From Gonocerus acuteangulatus (Eukaryota > Arthropoda > Insecta > Hemiptera > Coreidae), in the NCBI GenBank assembly GCA_946811695.1, contig OX328123.1, positions 37,289,054 to 37,353,053 of the forward strand: a DNA stretch of 64,000 nucleotides, read 5' to 3'. Of the stretch, positions 8,786 to 19,863 are shown in pieces (position 1 is the stretch's first letter; each line of letters begins with the position of its first letter). The notes beneath the pieces were generated by a model. It ran no database searches. It was not told the origin of the DNA and worked only from the letters and a program-made list of their open reading frames with translations. A program made the translations under genes and the position numbers.

Positions 8786-11700
8786 GAATCTTTTTTTAGG
8801 AGACGGCTTCGACCCGCATGTCCCGAAAACTTAAAACAATTCTATGAAACTTTACCACATTTTAAAGATGCTACAGGTAAAACTTGGCTTATTGATACTG
8901 GTTCTTACAAAAACTATATAAACCCAAACGCTATCCCTCGCGACATCAAAATTTCACTTGAAGAATTTTTTATTTCAACACCGACTGGCAATGAAAAAGG
9001 TAACGGAAGCGTAGATATTAATATTTCCCCTATGTTAGGATTAGCTGAAGATCATATACTAAAATTTTATGTTTTCCCTTTTAGTACAAAATTTGATATT
9101 TTATTGGGATATGAATCCATGCAACTTTTTGATACTATAATTGATTGTGCCAATAATATAATTGCAGTTAAAGATAAAACCATTAAGACAGACGGACAAA
9201 CAATTAAAGATAATGATAGTGATAATGATAGTGCTAGCCATAAGGAAACTCTAAGCAGTAAAAATAAAAATAGTAGTACATGTAAAATTAGTAGTAAAAA
9301 TAAAAATAATGAAAGAGACCGTAAAAGTAATAAAAAGCTAAGAAAAAATAAAAATAAGGTATTAAAAAATAAAAATGATAAGGAAATGAATGATAATGAA
9401 AGAAACAAGAGAATTAAAGAATTAATTAAAGATGTGAATTATATTGATGTAATAAATGAAAAGAAAAAAGGATTAATAAATAAATTAATTGATGGTAATA
9501 AAATGATAAATAAAATAATTAATAATAAAATAAATAATAATGATGATTTAATGAATCTTATAAAGAATGTATTGTCTATAATAAAAAATAAAATAATTAA
9601 GAATAAAGTTAAAAAACAAATAAAAGAAAAAATTGTAAATAAGGATAAAAAAATTATTAACACGGAGGAAAGATATATTAGAAATAATAAGAAAAAGAAA
9701 AAATCAAGAAAACCCGAGAAAATAGAAAATAGCATGAATATGAGTATCGGAGATCATATTCATTACATAGATAATAAACATAGAATAAAAAACTTAATTA
9801 GACATGATCATATTAATGAAGAAATTAAAAATAAATTAATAAATCTTTTACAAAAATACCCCTCGATGCTAAAAGAAGAAGACGAACCCTTAAAACCCAC
9901 AAATTTACTAAAACATAAAATAATAACAAAAACAGACAGACCAATTTATACCAGAAATTATAGATATCCTTCACACTTTAATGAAGACGTTCATAATGAA
10001 ATTAATAAGCTCTTAAAAGCAAACATTATTAAAGAAAGTAATTCCCCATATAACTCTCCCATTTGGATTGTACCTAAGAAAATGGATGCAAGCGGAAAAA
10101 GGAAAGTACGCATGGTAATTGACTATAGGAAATTAAACCAAGAAACTATACCCGACAAATACCCCTTACCAAATATAGAAGACCTTTTAAACAAACTACA
10201 AGGAGCAAAAATATTTTCATCCATAGACTTAGCTTCCGGATTCCATCAAATAGAAATGGATCCCGACTCTATTGACAAAACAGCTTTTTCTACAGACACA
10301 GGTCATTATGTGTTCCTAAGACTCCCTTTTGGTTTATCAAATTCTCCCCCCACATTTCAAAGAGCTATGAATAGTATTATCAGTAATATTCCAAACGCCT
10401 TAGTTTATGTAGACGACATAATTGTCTATTCAAAAACTCCTGAAGAACACCTTCAGCATTTAGAAAATGTCTTTCGACAACTTTGCAAACATTCCCTTTC
10501 AATTCAATTAGATAAAACAGAATTTTTTAAAGAAGAATTACCATTTTTAGGACATATAGTTACAAAAAACGGACTTAAACCAAACCCAGATAAAATTAAA
10601 GCTATCTTAGAATTTCCAACTCCAACCAATGAAAAAGAAACTAGACGTTTTTTAGGTATGTCAAATTACTATAGGAAATTTATTCAAAATTATGCCAAAA
10701 TTACCAAACCTTTAACAAATGCTTTAAAAACAAACGACTATACAATTAAAGAGATAAAAATAGCAACAGACGAACTTAAAACAATGATGACGAATGCACC
10801 AATATTACAATTCCCAGATTATAACAAGACATTTACTTTAACCACAGACGCTAGTGACAAAGCGTTAGGCTCTGTCTTATCACAGACTGACAACAAAGGA
10901 CAAGAACACCCCATTGCATATGCATCTAGAGTTTTGAACAAAGCAGAACAAAATTATTCTACCATAGAAAAAGAATTACTATCAGTAGTATGGTCTTGTA
11001 CTCATTTTAAACCTTACCTTTATGGAAAAAAATTTAATTTACAAACTGATCATAAACCTTTAATTTGGATTTTTAAAATGAAAAATGGTAATACTAGACT
11101 CATGAAATGGATATGGAAATTATCCGAATTTGATTTCGAAATTAAACATATTGTAGGAAAATTAAATGTTGTAGCTGATGCACTTTCCAGACCCCCTAAT
11201 AATCATGAAATTAATGCAATTGAAGAAATAGATCCTTTAGAAGAATTAGACAGATTACTGGATAACCAAAACAATGTTACTGATACCCCTGATTATTCTG
11301 ATTTTATAAACGACCTAGAAAATTTATTAAATACTGACGACACAGACAATATAGAAACTAGAGACAGCGATAGTATGATAACCGTACATTCTCAAAAATC
11401 ATCAAATGAACAAATTTGGATAATGGATTCTGAAAAAGCAATAAATGTAGAAAAATATCAGATTTTTATTCAAAGAGGAAAACGTAACTTATATACAGAA
11501 AGACCCTTTAATAAATTTAGATATACAATTGATACAGCATGCCCATGGAAACAAGATTTAGAGGAAAGTTTTCGCGAAATTCTTAAACCCAACACTACCT
11601 ATGGTATATATTGTGAACCCAAAACAGAAAATTTTAGACCAATATTTGAAGGTATATTTTCAACAATTTCAAAATTAATACAAGAAAAATTCCCAACTAT

Positions 11701-12793
11701 AAAATTAAAAAGATATAAAAGAAAAATAATAGATGTCACGGATGAAGAACAACAATTGGACCTTATAGACCAACATCATATAGGAAAAACAATACACAGA
11801 GGAATCATAGAAACTTATGATAGAATAAGAAGAACACATTATTTCCCAAAAATGAGAGATATAATCACAGACTTCATAAATAAATGCGAAATTTGTAGAA
11901 AAACTAAATATGACAGACATCCTATTAAAACAAAATTTAGTCAAACACCAACCCCAGAAGCACCGTTTCAAGATTTAATGCTAGATACCTTACATTACGA
12001 AAGAAGATATATAGTTACCATAATAGATTCTTTTTCAAAAAAAATATTTGCTAGAATTATTGACACATTAAACGCGACAAACATATTAAAAATACTAATT
12101 GAATATTTAGACACATTTCCAGCGCCAATACGAATAAAGATGGACAATGGAACAGAATATAAAAATCGGTTAATTGAAAATTTTCTTGAAACCAATAACA
12201 TTGAAGCTTATTATACCACCCCAAATCATTCTAACTCCTTAGGACTCTTAAATAGACATCATTCGACACTCATAGAAATTCTTAGATGTACAAAGGAAAA
12301 ATTTCCCAACGAAACACTCACGAACCAACTCAGATACGCTATGATAGCACAGAATAACACGATTAATTCTCACTTAAAATTAACACCGAACGAAATTACT
12401 TTTGGTTGCACACAACGGACAGAATTACAACAACAAACCATTCTAGAAAAACTAGTTGAACAATATCACGAAAGAAACAAAATATTACACGAAATCATTG
12501 CAGACACAATAAACAAAGAGAAAGAAACCAGGACAGAAAAAGTAAATAAAACTAGGGAGGAACCAACTTTTAATGAGGAAACAGTCTATATAAAAACACA
12601 TAAAACGGGAAAGAATAAAAATCCTTATAAACCAGTTAAAATAACAGTAAAAGATTCAAAAAATAAAAAATCTGAAATACACTCTGATAATGTACAACGA
12701 CCTCGAAAAATTCTTAACAAGAATCCTACAATTGTTGTAGATGATGCTGTACCAGGTCCTTCTCATCTTCCTGACATTACAAACAACGACTAA
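8786..12793 (+). CDS. pol: Errantivirus pol (PR-RT-RNase H-IN)
   Basis: Open in the -1 frame relative to gag from 8786 to the stop at 12791-12793, so it is expected to be made as a Gag-Pol fusion. Counting from the first ATG (9032): the protease motif DTGS lies upstream at 8894; a very Lys/Asn-rich linker spans residues about 60-250; reverse transcriptase follows, with YVDD at residue 459; RNase H begins near 'TTDASDKALG' (about 603); a chromatin-type end is followed by the integrase zinc domain (paired His, then CEICRK) and the DDE core. The aspartates of the core are in place, but the position normally held by the catalytic Glu (before 'RHHSTL') is Asn1074, codon 12251-12253. The polyprotein is otherwise uninterrupted. 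The 3' end overlaps env by about 50 bases. Confidence 0.9.
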   Translation, partial: ESFFRRRLRPACPENLKQFYETLPHFKDATGKTWLIDTGSYKNYINPNAIPRDIKISLEEFFISTPTGNEKGNGSVDINISPMLGLAEDHILKFYVFPFSTKFDILLGYESMQLFDTIIDCANNIIAVKDKTIKTDGQTIKDNDSDNDSASHKETLSSKNKNSSTCKISSKNKNNERDRKSNKKLRKNKNKVLKNKNDKEMNDNERNKRIKELIKDVNYIDVINEKKKGLINKLIDGNKMINKIINNKINNNDDLMNLIKNVLSIIKNKIIKNKVKKQIKEKIVNKDKKIINTEERYIRNNKKKKKSRKPEKIENSMNMSIGDHIHYIDNKHRIKNLIRHDHINEEIKNKLINLLQKYPSMLKEEDEPLKPTNLLKHKIITKTDRPIYTRNYRYPSHFNEDVHNEINKLLKANIIKESNSPYNSPIWIVPKKMDASGKRKVRMVIDYRKLNQETIPDKYPLPNIEDLLNKLQGAKIFSSIDLASGFHQIEMDPDSIDKTAFSTDTGHYVFLRLPFGLSNSPPTFQRAMNSIISNIPNALVYVDDIIVYSKTPEEHLQHLENVFRQLCKHSLSIQLDKTEFFKEELPFLGHIVTKNGLKPNPDKIKAILEFPTPTNEKETRRFLGMSNYYRKFIQNYAKITKPLTNALKTNDYTIKEIKIATDELKTMMTNAPILQFPDYNKTFTLTTDASDKALGSVLSQTDNKGQEHPIAYASRVLNKAEQNYSTIEKELLSVVWSCTHFKPYLYGKKFNLQTDHKPLIWIFKMKNGNTRLMKWIWKLSEFDFEIKHIVGKLNVVADALSRPPNNHEINAIEEIDPLEELDRLLDNQNNVTDTPDYSDFINDLENLLNTDDTDNIETRDSDSMITVHSQKSSNEQIWIMDSEKAINVEKYQIFIQRGKRNLYTERPFNKFRYTIDTACPWKQDLEESFREILKPNTTYGIYCEPKTENFRPIFEGIFSTISKLIQEKFPTIKLKRYKRKIIDVTDEEQQLDLIDQHHIGKTIHRGIIETYDRIRRTHYFPKMRDIITDFINKCEICRKTKYDRHPIKTKFSQTPTPEAPFQDLMLDTLHYERRYIVTIIDSFSKKIFARIIDTLNATNILKILIEYLDTFPAPIRIKMDNGTEYKNRLIENFLETNNIEAYYTTPNHSNSLGLLNRHHSTLIEILRCTKEKFPNETLTNQLRYAMIAQNNTINSHLKLTPNEITFGCTQRTELQQQTILEKLVEQYHERNKILHEIIADTINKEKETRTEKVNKTREEPTFNEETVYIKTHKTGKNKNPYKPVKITVKDSKNKKSEIHSDNVQRPRKILNKNPTIVVDDAVPGPSHLPDITNND
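8792..8798 (+). promoter_or_regulatory. -1 ribosomal frameshift heptamer
   Basis: T TTT TTA in the gag frame (codons ctT TTT TTA), the canonical X XXY YYZ slippery heptamer. It lies 34 bases before the gag stop, and the pol frame is open from 8786, so a shift here joins gag to pol. I did not confirm a downstream stem or pseudoknot. Confidence 0.75.
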
Positions 12794-14330
12794 CACCTTG
12801 ATGATAAAAGACTTAACTACTACCCCTGGAATCACACCAGTTCAACTTCCAGACGCTTACGAAATAAACAAATTCTACACTCTGTACCACTTTATGAATC
12901 TTTCTCTTTTACGAAGCGAACTTCAAAACATCCAAGAGATCTTACCTTTATTTAACAAAAGCAAAATTTACCCTTTAATTACTAGCCAAACACAGATTAT
13001 TGCCAACAAATTGTCACTCATTTCAAACAGAAGGACTAAACGCGGTTTAATAAACGGATTAGGAACAGCTATAGGATGGATTACAGGAAACATGGACGCA
13101 GACGACAAACAACACTATGACAAAATTATAGAAGAACTAGAAAGGAATTCATATCACATACAACACAATGTACACTCAGAAATAGACGCTAATCGACAAC
13201 TAATTGCATCGTAAAAAAATGACATATTGATACTTAATGCGAATTTTGAAAGAATTAAATACTTTACAAAGAAAATGGACAAGGACGAAGTAGAGATACA
13301 ATTAAACAACCTTTACGTACACTTAAACTACATTTCATCCCGGATAAATGACATTGAACTCACACTAGAATTTTGTAAACTTGGAATAATACATTCTTCA
13401 CTTTTGGCTCAAATTTTAAATTATATAGACCCCTCTATCAGCTTTGTATCGAATGAAACTGAGGTATTATGGTTATTGGGAAAAATCCATTGCTCTATTT
13501 ATAGAGATGTAATTCATTTTATTGTAAAATTACCGTTGTCATCCGAAACCTTTTCAACATACTATTTACTGTCCACTCCTGTGCGACATCAAAATTTGAC
13601 GGTGACAACCCTTTCTGAAACAAATTTTGTTTATGTATTAAACGGCAACAAATATATTGCCAACTGTACTTACATTTTAAGTAATTTTTATTGTACTAAT
13701 TTTAAGGTATATAATACTAACAAATGTGTAAATAATATTTTTAAAGGTAATATTAATAATTGTATAACTTCAACTATTACTAACACCTCATTTATTAAAT
13801 ATATTGAACCTTTAAATTCCTATGTTATATATAATAAAACTATCTTACATTCTTGTACTTCAACTAACCCAATATTTGTACCCTTTTCAACATTAATTAA
13901 ACTTAATTATACTGAATGCTATAAAGAAATTCCAAAAGTCAGTAAACAAACCATTGATAGTACTGTTTACCCCTTTCAGGCACCTATTCTTGAAATTTCA
14001 AAATTTAATATTAGTTTTGATAAATTAGAAATTCCTAATATACCCCCTGTGGTAATGGAATCTTTAGAATTATACTCACCTTCAGTGAAAGATTACATAT
14101 TATACATATCAAGTATATGTACTTGTCTATTAATTTTAGGATTTGTATATTTGTTTAAGAAATTATATTTTGTAAATAATACAAGTGTCTGCACCACCTC
14201 ATCACCATCAGTGACATCACCATCAGTGACATCACCGCAGATCATCCCACTTCAGATTATCAGCCCTGCTGCTTATGACCCATGGGCTCACCCACTTCGA
14301 GCATCCCTGTCGCAGGAGCTCCAGACTTAA
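12741..14330 (+). pseudogene. env: Errantivirus env with one internal stop
   Basis: Envelope glycoprotein of the errantivirus type (related to baculovirus F proteins), acting at the membrane. ATG at 12741 overlaps the end of pol. The N-terminus is a hydrophobic signal peptide (residues about 1-19). A furin-type site RTKR at residues 98-101 is followed by a hydrophobic Gly-rich fusion-peptide-like segment. Near residue 452 is a membrane anchor followed by Lys residues. A TAA at 13212-13214 breaks the frame after 157 residues; the same frame is open again to 14330, so the lesion is one codon. Total span is 530 codons. Expression is normally from a spliced RNA; I did not identify the splice sites. 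Confidence 0.88.
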
Positions 14331-14340
14331 GGATGGGAGG
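14329..14340 (+). promoter_or_regulatory. Polypurine tract
   Basis: AAGGATGGGAGG directly abuts the 3' LTR. The near-unbroken purine run at this position is where plus-strand DNA synthesis is primed in LTR elements. Confidence 0.8.
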
Positions 14341-14562
14341 AGATAAATCCCTAGCCCTTCCTAGAACCTCTTATCTATCCCTACTCCTATATAAGCAGGT
14401 GCTTATCTCCCATCACTACTACTGCTCCTTTGGCCTAGACAGTCAGTCCTCTTCCAACTATTGTGTACACACTTCAAAATTCGAAATTGTATAAGTTTAT
14501 TTTGTGATCTTTAAATAAAGTTAGTTTTTAAAAAGTGACTCCCGCAGTTTGTGAACTTAACT
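14341..14562 (+). repeat. 3' LTR of the errantivirus
   Basis: 222 bp, same length as the 5' LTR with two mismatches. After it the inverted-repeat target sequence resumes ('gatgcagggtttccgag'). Confidence 0.93.
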
Positions 14563-15512
14563 GATGCAGGGTTTCCGAGAAACTGAACCTTTTAAACCCC
14601 CCGGCTAAAGGCTACGGGAATAGACTTTTGATATGTTGACCTCCTAACTAGTCCAAACAAAGTTATGAAGTCAAAAAATTTGTTTCAAACCTTTCCATCT
14701 ATAACTTTTCGTTGCATGGACTGATCCTAGTTTAAAGAAAGTTCGAATGTCTGAAATAAAATTCAACTCAATCCTCTGTTTTGGGGTACGCGACAACAAA
14801 ATGCTAGCCGTTTCCATTTTTCTCGAAAATGGATAAAGCTGTCACTTTGATATTGTTTTTACTCGATTCCCAGCGTCAATATTCCGATAAAAAACTTATT
14901 CATGAAAGCATATAATGCAAAACTGTAAGCACAACAATTTAGATCAAAACAAATTGTGAAACACGTACAAACAGGATCGTTGGGAGTGTTAATCATTTCA
15001 GAACCTGTCTACTGGCCTAAATAACTCTTGCGTTGACTCTGTAAAGGCAAAGCAGAGAAAATAGATAACACTCTTTACGGGAGATCTAAGATTTGGACAT
15101 TAACTGACCTGTGATAGGAGAGCCGAAGCGAAGACGGCAAGTGTCATCACAATACTGAGCAGCTGTCCTTGCAACTTCAATTGAGATATTAGAGATCGAC
15201 CTTCGAAATAGGCTCCGCCCATAGCTACTCGTTTCAGAGCAAAAATGTACCAGTTGTCTGATGTATAGCTAGTTTCATATAGGCCGTTGTTTCCACTGGA
15301 AATGAAATCTTGTTTATTCTAAAAGAGGATACTACACCCACTCATTCTTCGAATTATCTAGTTCCTAACCTCTCAAGGATCACACTCGACATATCTCGGG
15401 TATAGAAGCCATTTCGATTTTCTCATGAAATAGTCGTCAAATAATATAGTGTACCTTGCAAAAGTAGAGATAGAAGATTTTTTTTTAAATTTGTATATAT
15501 TAGTATAAATAT
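14563..15512. other. No gene recognised; continuation of the target repeat, then unassigned DNA
   Basis: The first 40 bases complete the repeat interrupted by the retrovirus. The rest is mixed-composition DNA with no convincing frame or terminal repeat. It is probably an old repeat I do not recognise. Confidence 0.45.
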
Positions 15513-16694
15513 AAAAAAAGTCCGTCACGCAGGAGCTGCATAACTAAGCACTTTCCTCAGAATTTGGGTAGTGTAGATTGCTTTCCAGAACAATTTGCTT
15601 AAAATATCCTACATAAATAAAATAAAAACATGAATAGTTCTCTTTTAAATTTGTAATGAGTAACTGATCAATTAATAATTTGCTTCCAGAGTTATGTTTA
15701 CACATGGTACCTATTACACTTCGTAATAAATACAAAAAACCTCATATTATTGTATTTTGATCTAACGCAGGAACAGGATACAGTCACTCTAGTGGTAGAA
15801 AGCGCTCCTTGCGGCGGCTTTGTGAACCTACGTCTGACCGGCTTTTCTATTGAAATATATTACAAATTAAACCCCCGCTTTCCGATTGACCGATTCAGCT
15901 CATTTCTACAACACTTCTTTCTCATGAGTTACCCACGACGTATACCGCGTTTCGTTACAATACAGCAGAAATTACGACCGGTATGAGTATATTAAGAATT
16001 TGGGTCAGGAGTAAACCCCCCCTTCTAATTTAGTTTATTTTTACAACACATATTTACCTGTAGATTACCACTACGAATGCCGAGTTTCGTCGAAATATAT
16101 CAAAAATCACTGCTGGTAGTGGCGAATTGGTATTGTGGGTCCGGAGTAAACCCCCCCTCCTAATGAACCGATTTAGTTTATTTTTACAACAGTTATTTAC
16201 CTGTGGATTACCACTACGAATACCGAGTTTCGTCGAAATATACCAAAAATCACTGCTGGTAGTGGCGAATTGGTATTGTGGGTCCGGAGTAAACCCCCCC
16301 TCCTAATGAACCGATTTAGTTTATTTTTACAACAGTTATTTACCTGTGGATTACCACTACGAATACCGAGTTTCGTCGAAATATACCAAAAATCACTGCT
16401 GGTAGTGGCGAATTGGTATTGTGGGTCCGGAGTAAACCCCCCCTCCTAATGAACCGATTTAGTTCATTTTTATATCTCACTTTTCTCTCTATATTACCAC
16501 TATGAATGCCAAGTTTCGTTGAAATATAACAAATATTATGGCTGGCTATATATATATATATATATATAAATTTTAACGGGGGTCATTTTCGGTGTCTACT
16601 GGGTAGGATCGATAAAGATTTGAAGAAATTTTTCAAAAATTCCGTCATGAGTCCAACCTCAATAGCTACTTTCCTTCGGAGGAAAGTGCTAAAA
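15513..16694 (+). mobile_element. P-family HINE/DINE-1-like repeat, copy 1 (intact)
   Basis: Starts 'AAAAAGTCCGTCACGCAGGA', with 'GCACTTTCCTC' about 30 bases in. It ends in a hairpin ACTTTCCT-TCGG-AGGAAAGT followed by GCTAAAA. The offset inverted match (GCACTTTCCTC / GAGGAAAGTGC), internal tandem repeats (about 125 bp, roughly three copies between 16015 and 16440), a TA microsatellite at 16548-16568 just before the 3' end and the terminal hairpin together fit Helentron-associated elements. It has no coding capacity. The element at 21816-37768 is the same family. The classification is inference. Confidence 0.6.
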
Positions 16695-16799
16695 ATTTAA
16701 CTCTTAACATTTACTTATATTTACTTAATATTAGCTTAACATTAATTAATTAATTAATGTTGTACTTTATTTTACATGTTTCATTACATTTTTATTTAT

Positions 16800-19700
16800 T
16801 TATATTAGGCATCGATTAGTTTGATTATTATCTAGGGCGTAAGGATACAGTTTCGACACATGAAAGTAGTTTGACTCAGTTTTACGGTAACCTGAGTCAA
16901 TTTTATATATCGAATTTGAAAATTTGTCTAAAATTTTAAATGGACCTGTTCGAATTTCATCTAGTTTGTTACGGTTCAGGCTATTGCCATGAGTTACGTA
17001 AACCAGGTCTCCCACCTGAAAAGTGTGTGGTTTCCGACTTTTATCAAACCTTTTTTTATTAATTTCATGTATCTTTTGTGAATTTTCGAAAGCCTTTTTT
17101 CTATCTTCCTCCAAATCTCGTGCAACTTGATAATTCTTGGGAACAATGTGTATATCTTCATTATTTAGTAAATAGTTTGGACTGAATTTGGTAGATGTAT
17201 GGATAGTATTATTATATTCCTCTACACATTGCTCTGCGATTCTCGGCCATGGACGCTTGGTGTCGAATGGCTCGTCGTTTATTCTGCATCTAATTCGGTT
17301 AACCAAGGTTTGATTTAAACGTTCGTTAAGCCCATTGGAAAATGCACAGTCAGCAGCTGTGAAAATTAAATTAACATTATGTCGTTTTAAAAATACTTTG
17401 AACTCATTAGAATTAATTCATCCGTATTGATCGGTTAATAAAGTGCCAATTTTGATGCCGTTTGATAAACTTTTGCTAAGAAGTGCGATGAAATCGGTTG
17501 CTTTTTGGTTCTTAGAAGTGAGGATATATGCAAATCTGGTGAAATGGTCAACCAAGAGATGTAAATAACGTTTTGGCGAGTGATTGCCTCCAAAACCTCC
17601 AATTGTATCTAGGGACATGTATTCATAAGGTCGTCTTGCAGGGCCTAATTGAGAAAGTTGACCATAGACAAACGGTGTTCTAGTTTTATTCTTTATGCAA
17701 ACACTGCAGGTTTGACAAAACTTTTTTATTAGTTCTTTTATACCCTTGCAGAAATAGAAAGGAGTTATTTTTAGTTCAATTTGCTTAGTTCCAATATGGC
17801 CAAATTTATTATGAACTTTTTCAATTAAGTTGTAGCAAAAATCTTTAGAAACAATTATTTTACTTTGGTTTTTATATTGGTTATAAAGTAAATCTCCTTT
17901 CTTAGTGATTCGGAGGTGGGAAGATAAGTTATCATTCAATGTCCTTTGGTCTTTCATAATTTCCTCTACTTGGATAAAATTTACAATTTTCAATTTATCT
18001 TCAGAGTCAAAAGGTTCTAGGACAGGGTTTCTAGATAGACAGTCGGCTTCAGAGTTTGTGTTGCCTGGAACATACTTCACCTTGAAATTATACTGCGATA
18101 AGCAGAACATTAAATGACCCAATTCATCATCGGTTCGTGAATTTACTTTCAGGTTTTCCAAAGGTTTGTGATCTGATTGAACCACGAACTCGATTCCTAG
18201 TAACCAGTATTGCCAGTGTGTTAATGCTTCTTTAATAGCTAAACATTCTAGGAAAATCGCTTTTTTTCGTTTCTGATGTTCATTTAATTTTTTTGAAAAA
18301 TAGGCCACTGGTTTGAAATTTCCATCATCTTGTTTTTGCTTTAGGATTGCTCCAATGCCGTCGAGACTTGCATCAGTTTGAACTATAGTTTCCCTGTCTG
18401 GATTAAAAATAGCAAGACACGGCTCTGAGCATAGATAATTTTTTATTAAATTGAAACTGTTTTCGCATTTATTGTTCCAACTGAACTTTACATTTTTTCT
18501 CAATAAATTGTGGAATGGTTCTAAAATTTGAGTGACTTTTGGGATATAGCTGCGGTAAAAATTTATTTTCCCTAGAAATTGTCTCACATTCTTTTTATTT
18601 TTAGGTGTTGGGAATTTTTTTATTGGTAAAACATTGTCGTTTATTGGTTTTGTTACGTTATTTCCAATTATGTGACCTAGATATTTCACGCTATTTGTTG
18701 CAAACTTGCATTTTAGAAGCTTCAGTCTGAATCCTTCTTCCATAATTGCTTTCAATAACTTTTTTATATGCTCCAAATGTTCTTCAAAAGTTTTAGAAAA
18801 AAGTAAAATATCGTCTATATAATTTACACAAAATGAATCTAAGTCATTTCGGCGAATAATGTTTCTCAATATTCTCTGGAAAATAGCAGGAGAGGTTTTC
18901 AACCCGAACGGTAAACATTTCCAATTATCATGTCCTGTCTGTGTGACGAATCCTGTTTTATAGTAATCTTTACTTCGGAGAGGAATCGACCAGAATGCAC
19001 TATTTATATCAAGTACTGAAAACCACTTACAATCTCTAGTTCTTACGATTAAATCAGTTATTAGTGGAAAGGGTTGGCTCTCAGGTACGATTAATTTATT
19101 TAATTCTGAGAAATCAATACAAAGCCTATTTTTTTTATTTTCATCTCTTTTATATGCTAATGTAACGGGTGCAGCAAAAGGAGAGGTTGATTCTTCGATT
19201 AGGTTGGCTTTCAATAATCTTGCGATTTGTGTTTCGATCTCTTTTTGATCCTCTATAGAACACCTGTATGGTCTTCTAGAAACATACTTGTGTTCTATCA
19301 ACTTTATGGTAGCTTCGTGATCAGAAACTGTACCAATGTCGTACTTATCTTTAGCAAAAACCGTTTTGTACCCGTTTAAAATTTCGATTATACATTTCCT
19401 TTGATCACTGTTTAAATGATTTAAATTTGCTTTAAAATCGCTTACGTTAATGAATTCGTTTAAATTTACACGATAGTGAGTGTGTTTTTCAATTCTTGAA
19501 GAGGCTTTGCTTGAGTTGTGGAGCTCAGATAAATTCTGAGTAATTTCTAATTTTTCATTTTGGCATAATTTAAATTTTAAAATCAAATCTAACCCGATCA
19601 GGAAATCGTGACGAAATTCCTCGCTTTTCACTACAAAAAGTGATACATTTTGACAAAGGTGCATTATTCTAAGATGGACGTTAACGATTCCGCTAACTTT

Positions 19701-19800
19701 TCCAATACCACTGATCATACTAAATTTGCTATCATCTGCCTTAGAAACTTTAATACCTGATTTGCTCCCGAATCATAAATTCCGGTACATTGTTGGCTAT
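16800..19800 (-). pseudogene. Broken Ty3/gypsy pol (element 2)
   Basis: On the minus strand this reads as protease, reverse transcriptase, RNase H and integrase. The protease motif DSGA is at 19763-19774, but a one-base frameshift follows before the long frame starting near 19718. RT carries 'YIDDILLFS'. RNase H has 'QTDASLDGIG'. Integrase has the zinc-binding residues, the catalytic Asp pair and an intact Glu in 'SNGLNERLNQ'. A TGA replaces one codon at 17415-17417, right after 'LLTDQYG'; the same frame continues to 16800. With one frameshift and one stop it cannot make a full polyprotein, although most of the frame is well kept. No env is present, and the sequence is clearly different from the errantivirus. 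Confidence 0.88.
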
Positions 19801-19863
19801 CATTGATAAGCAAATCAACCTTGATCAGTGGTATCGTTACAAGTTTTTTTGATCATTAATTTT

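Larger units (their letters stand above)
6420..8834 (+). pseudogene. gag: Errantivirus gag, split by a Helitron
   Basis: Encodes the structural protein of the particle. ATG at 6420 opens a frame that reads for 214 codons before entering Helitron DNA at 7063. The same frame resumes at 8239 and is open to TAA at 8832-8834. Leaving out 7063-8238 gives about 413 codons in one frame, so the Helitron is the only visible break. The C-terminal half holds Gln/Asn/Tyr-rich repeats (about 42-nt units at 8290-8410) and a charged coiled-coil-like tail near 8650-8780. There is no CCHC zinc knuckle, which is usual for errantivirus Gag. As it stands the reading frame runs into Helitron sequence and stops at 7206-7208. 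Confidence 0.88.
5916..14562 (+). mobile_element. Endogenous errantivirus (Ty3/gypsy with env), 8.6 kb
   Basis: A full-length LTR element with 222-bp LTRs, a tRNA primer site directly after the 5' LTR, gag, pol joined by a -1 frameshift, env, and a purine tract directly before the 3' LTR. The LTRs differ at only two positions (5960 A versus T, and A versus C near the 3' end), so the insertion is recent. The order gag-pol-env and the furin-type site in env place it with insect errantiviruses. It carries at least three defects: a Helitron in gag, a stop codon in env, and a changed integrase catalytic residue. The flanks 'CGAT' and 'GATG' share GAT, consistent with a 3-4 bp target duplication. 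Confidence 0.93.

Noticed and set aside
9067..9735. Minus-strand hydrophobic frames opposite pol
   Set aside because: They mirror the Lys/Asn-rich linker of pol on the other strand. Their Phe/Leu/Ser richness is a complement effect.
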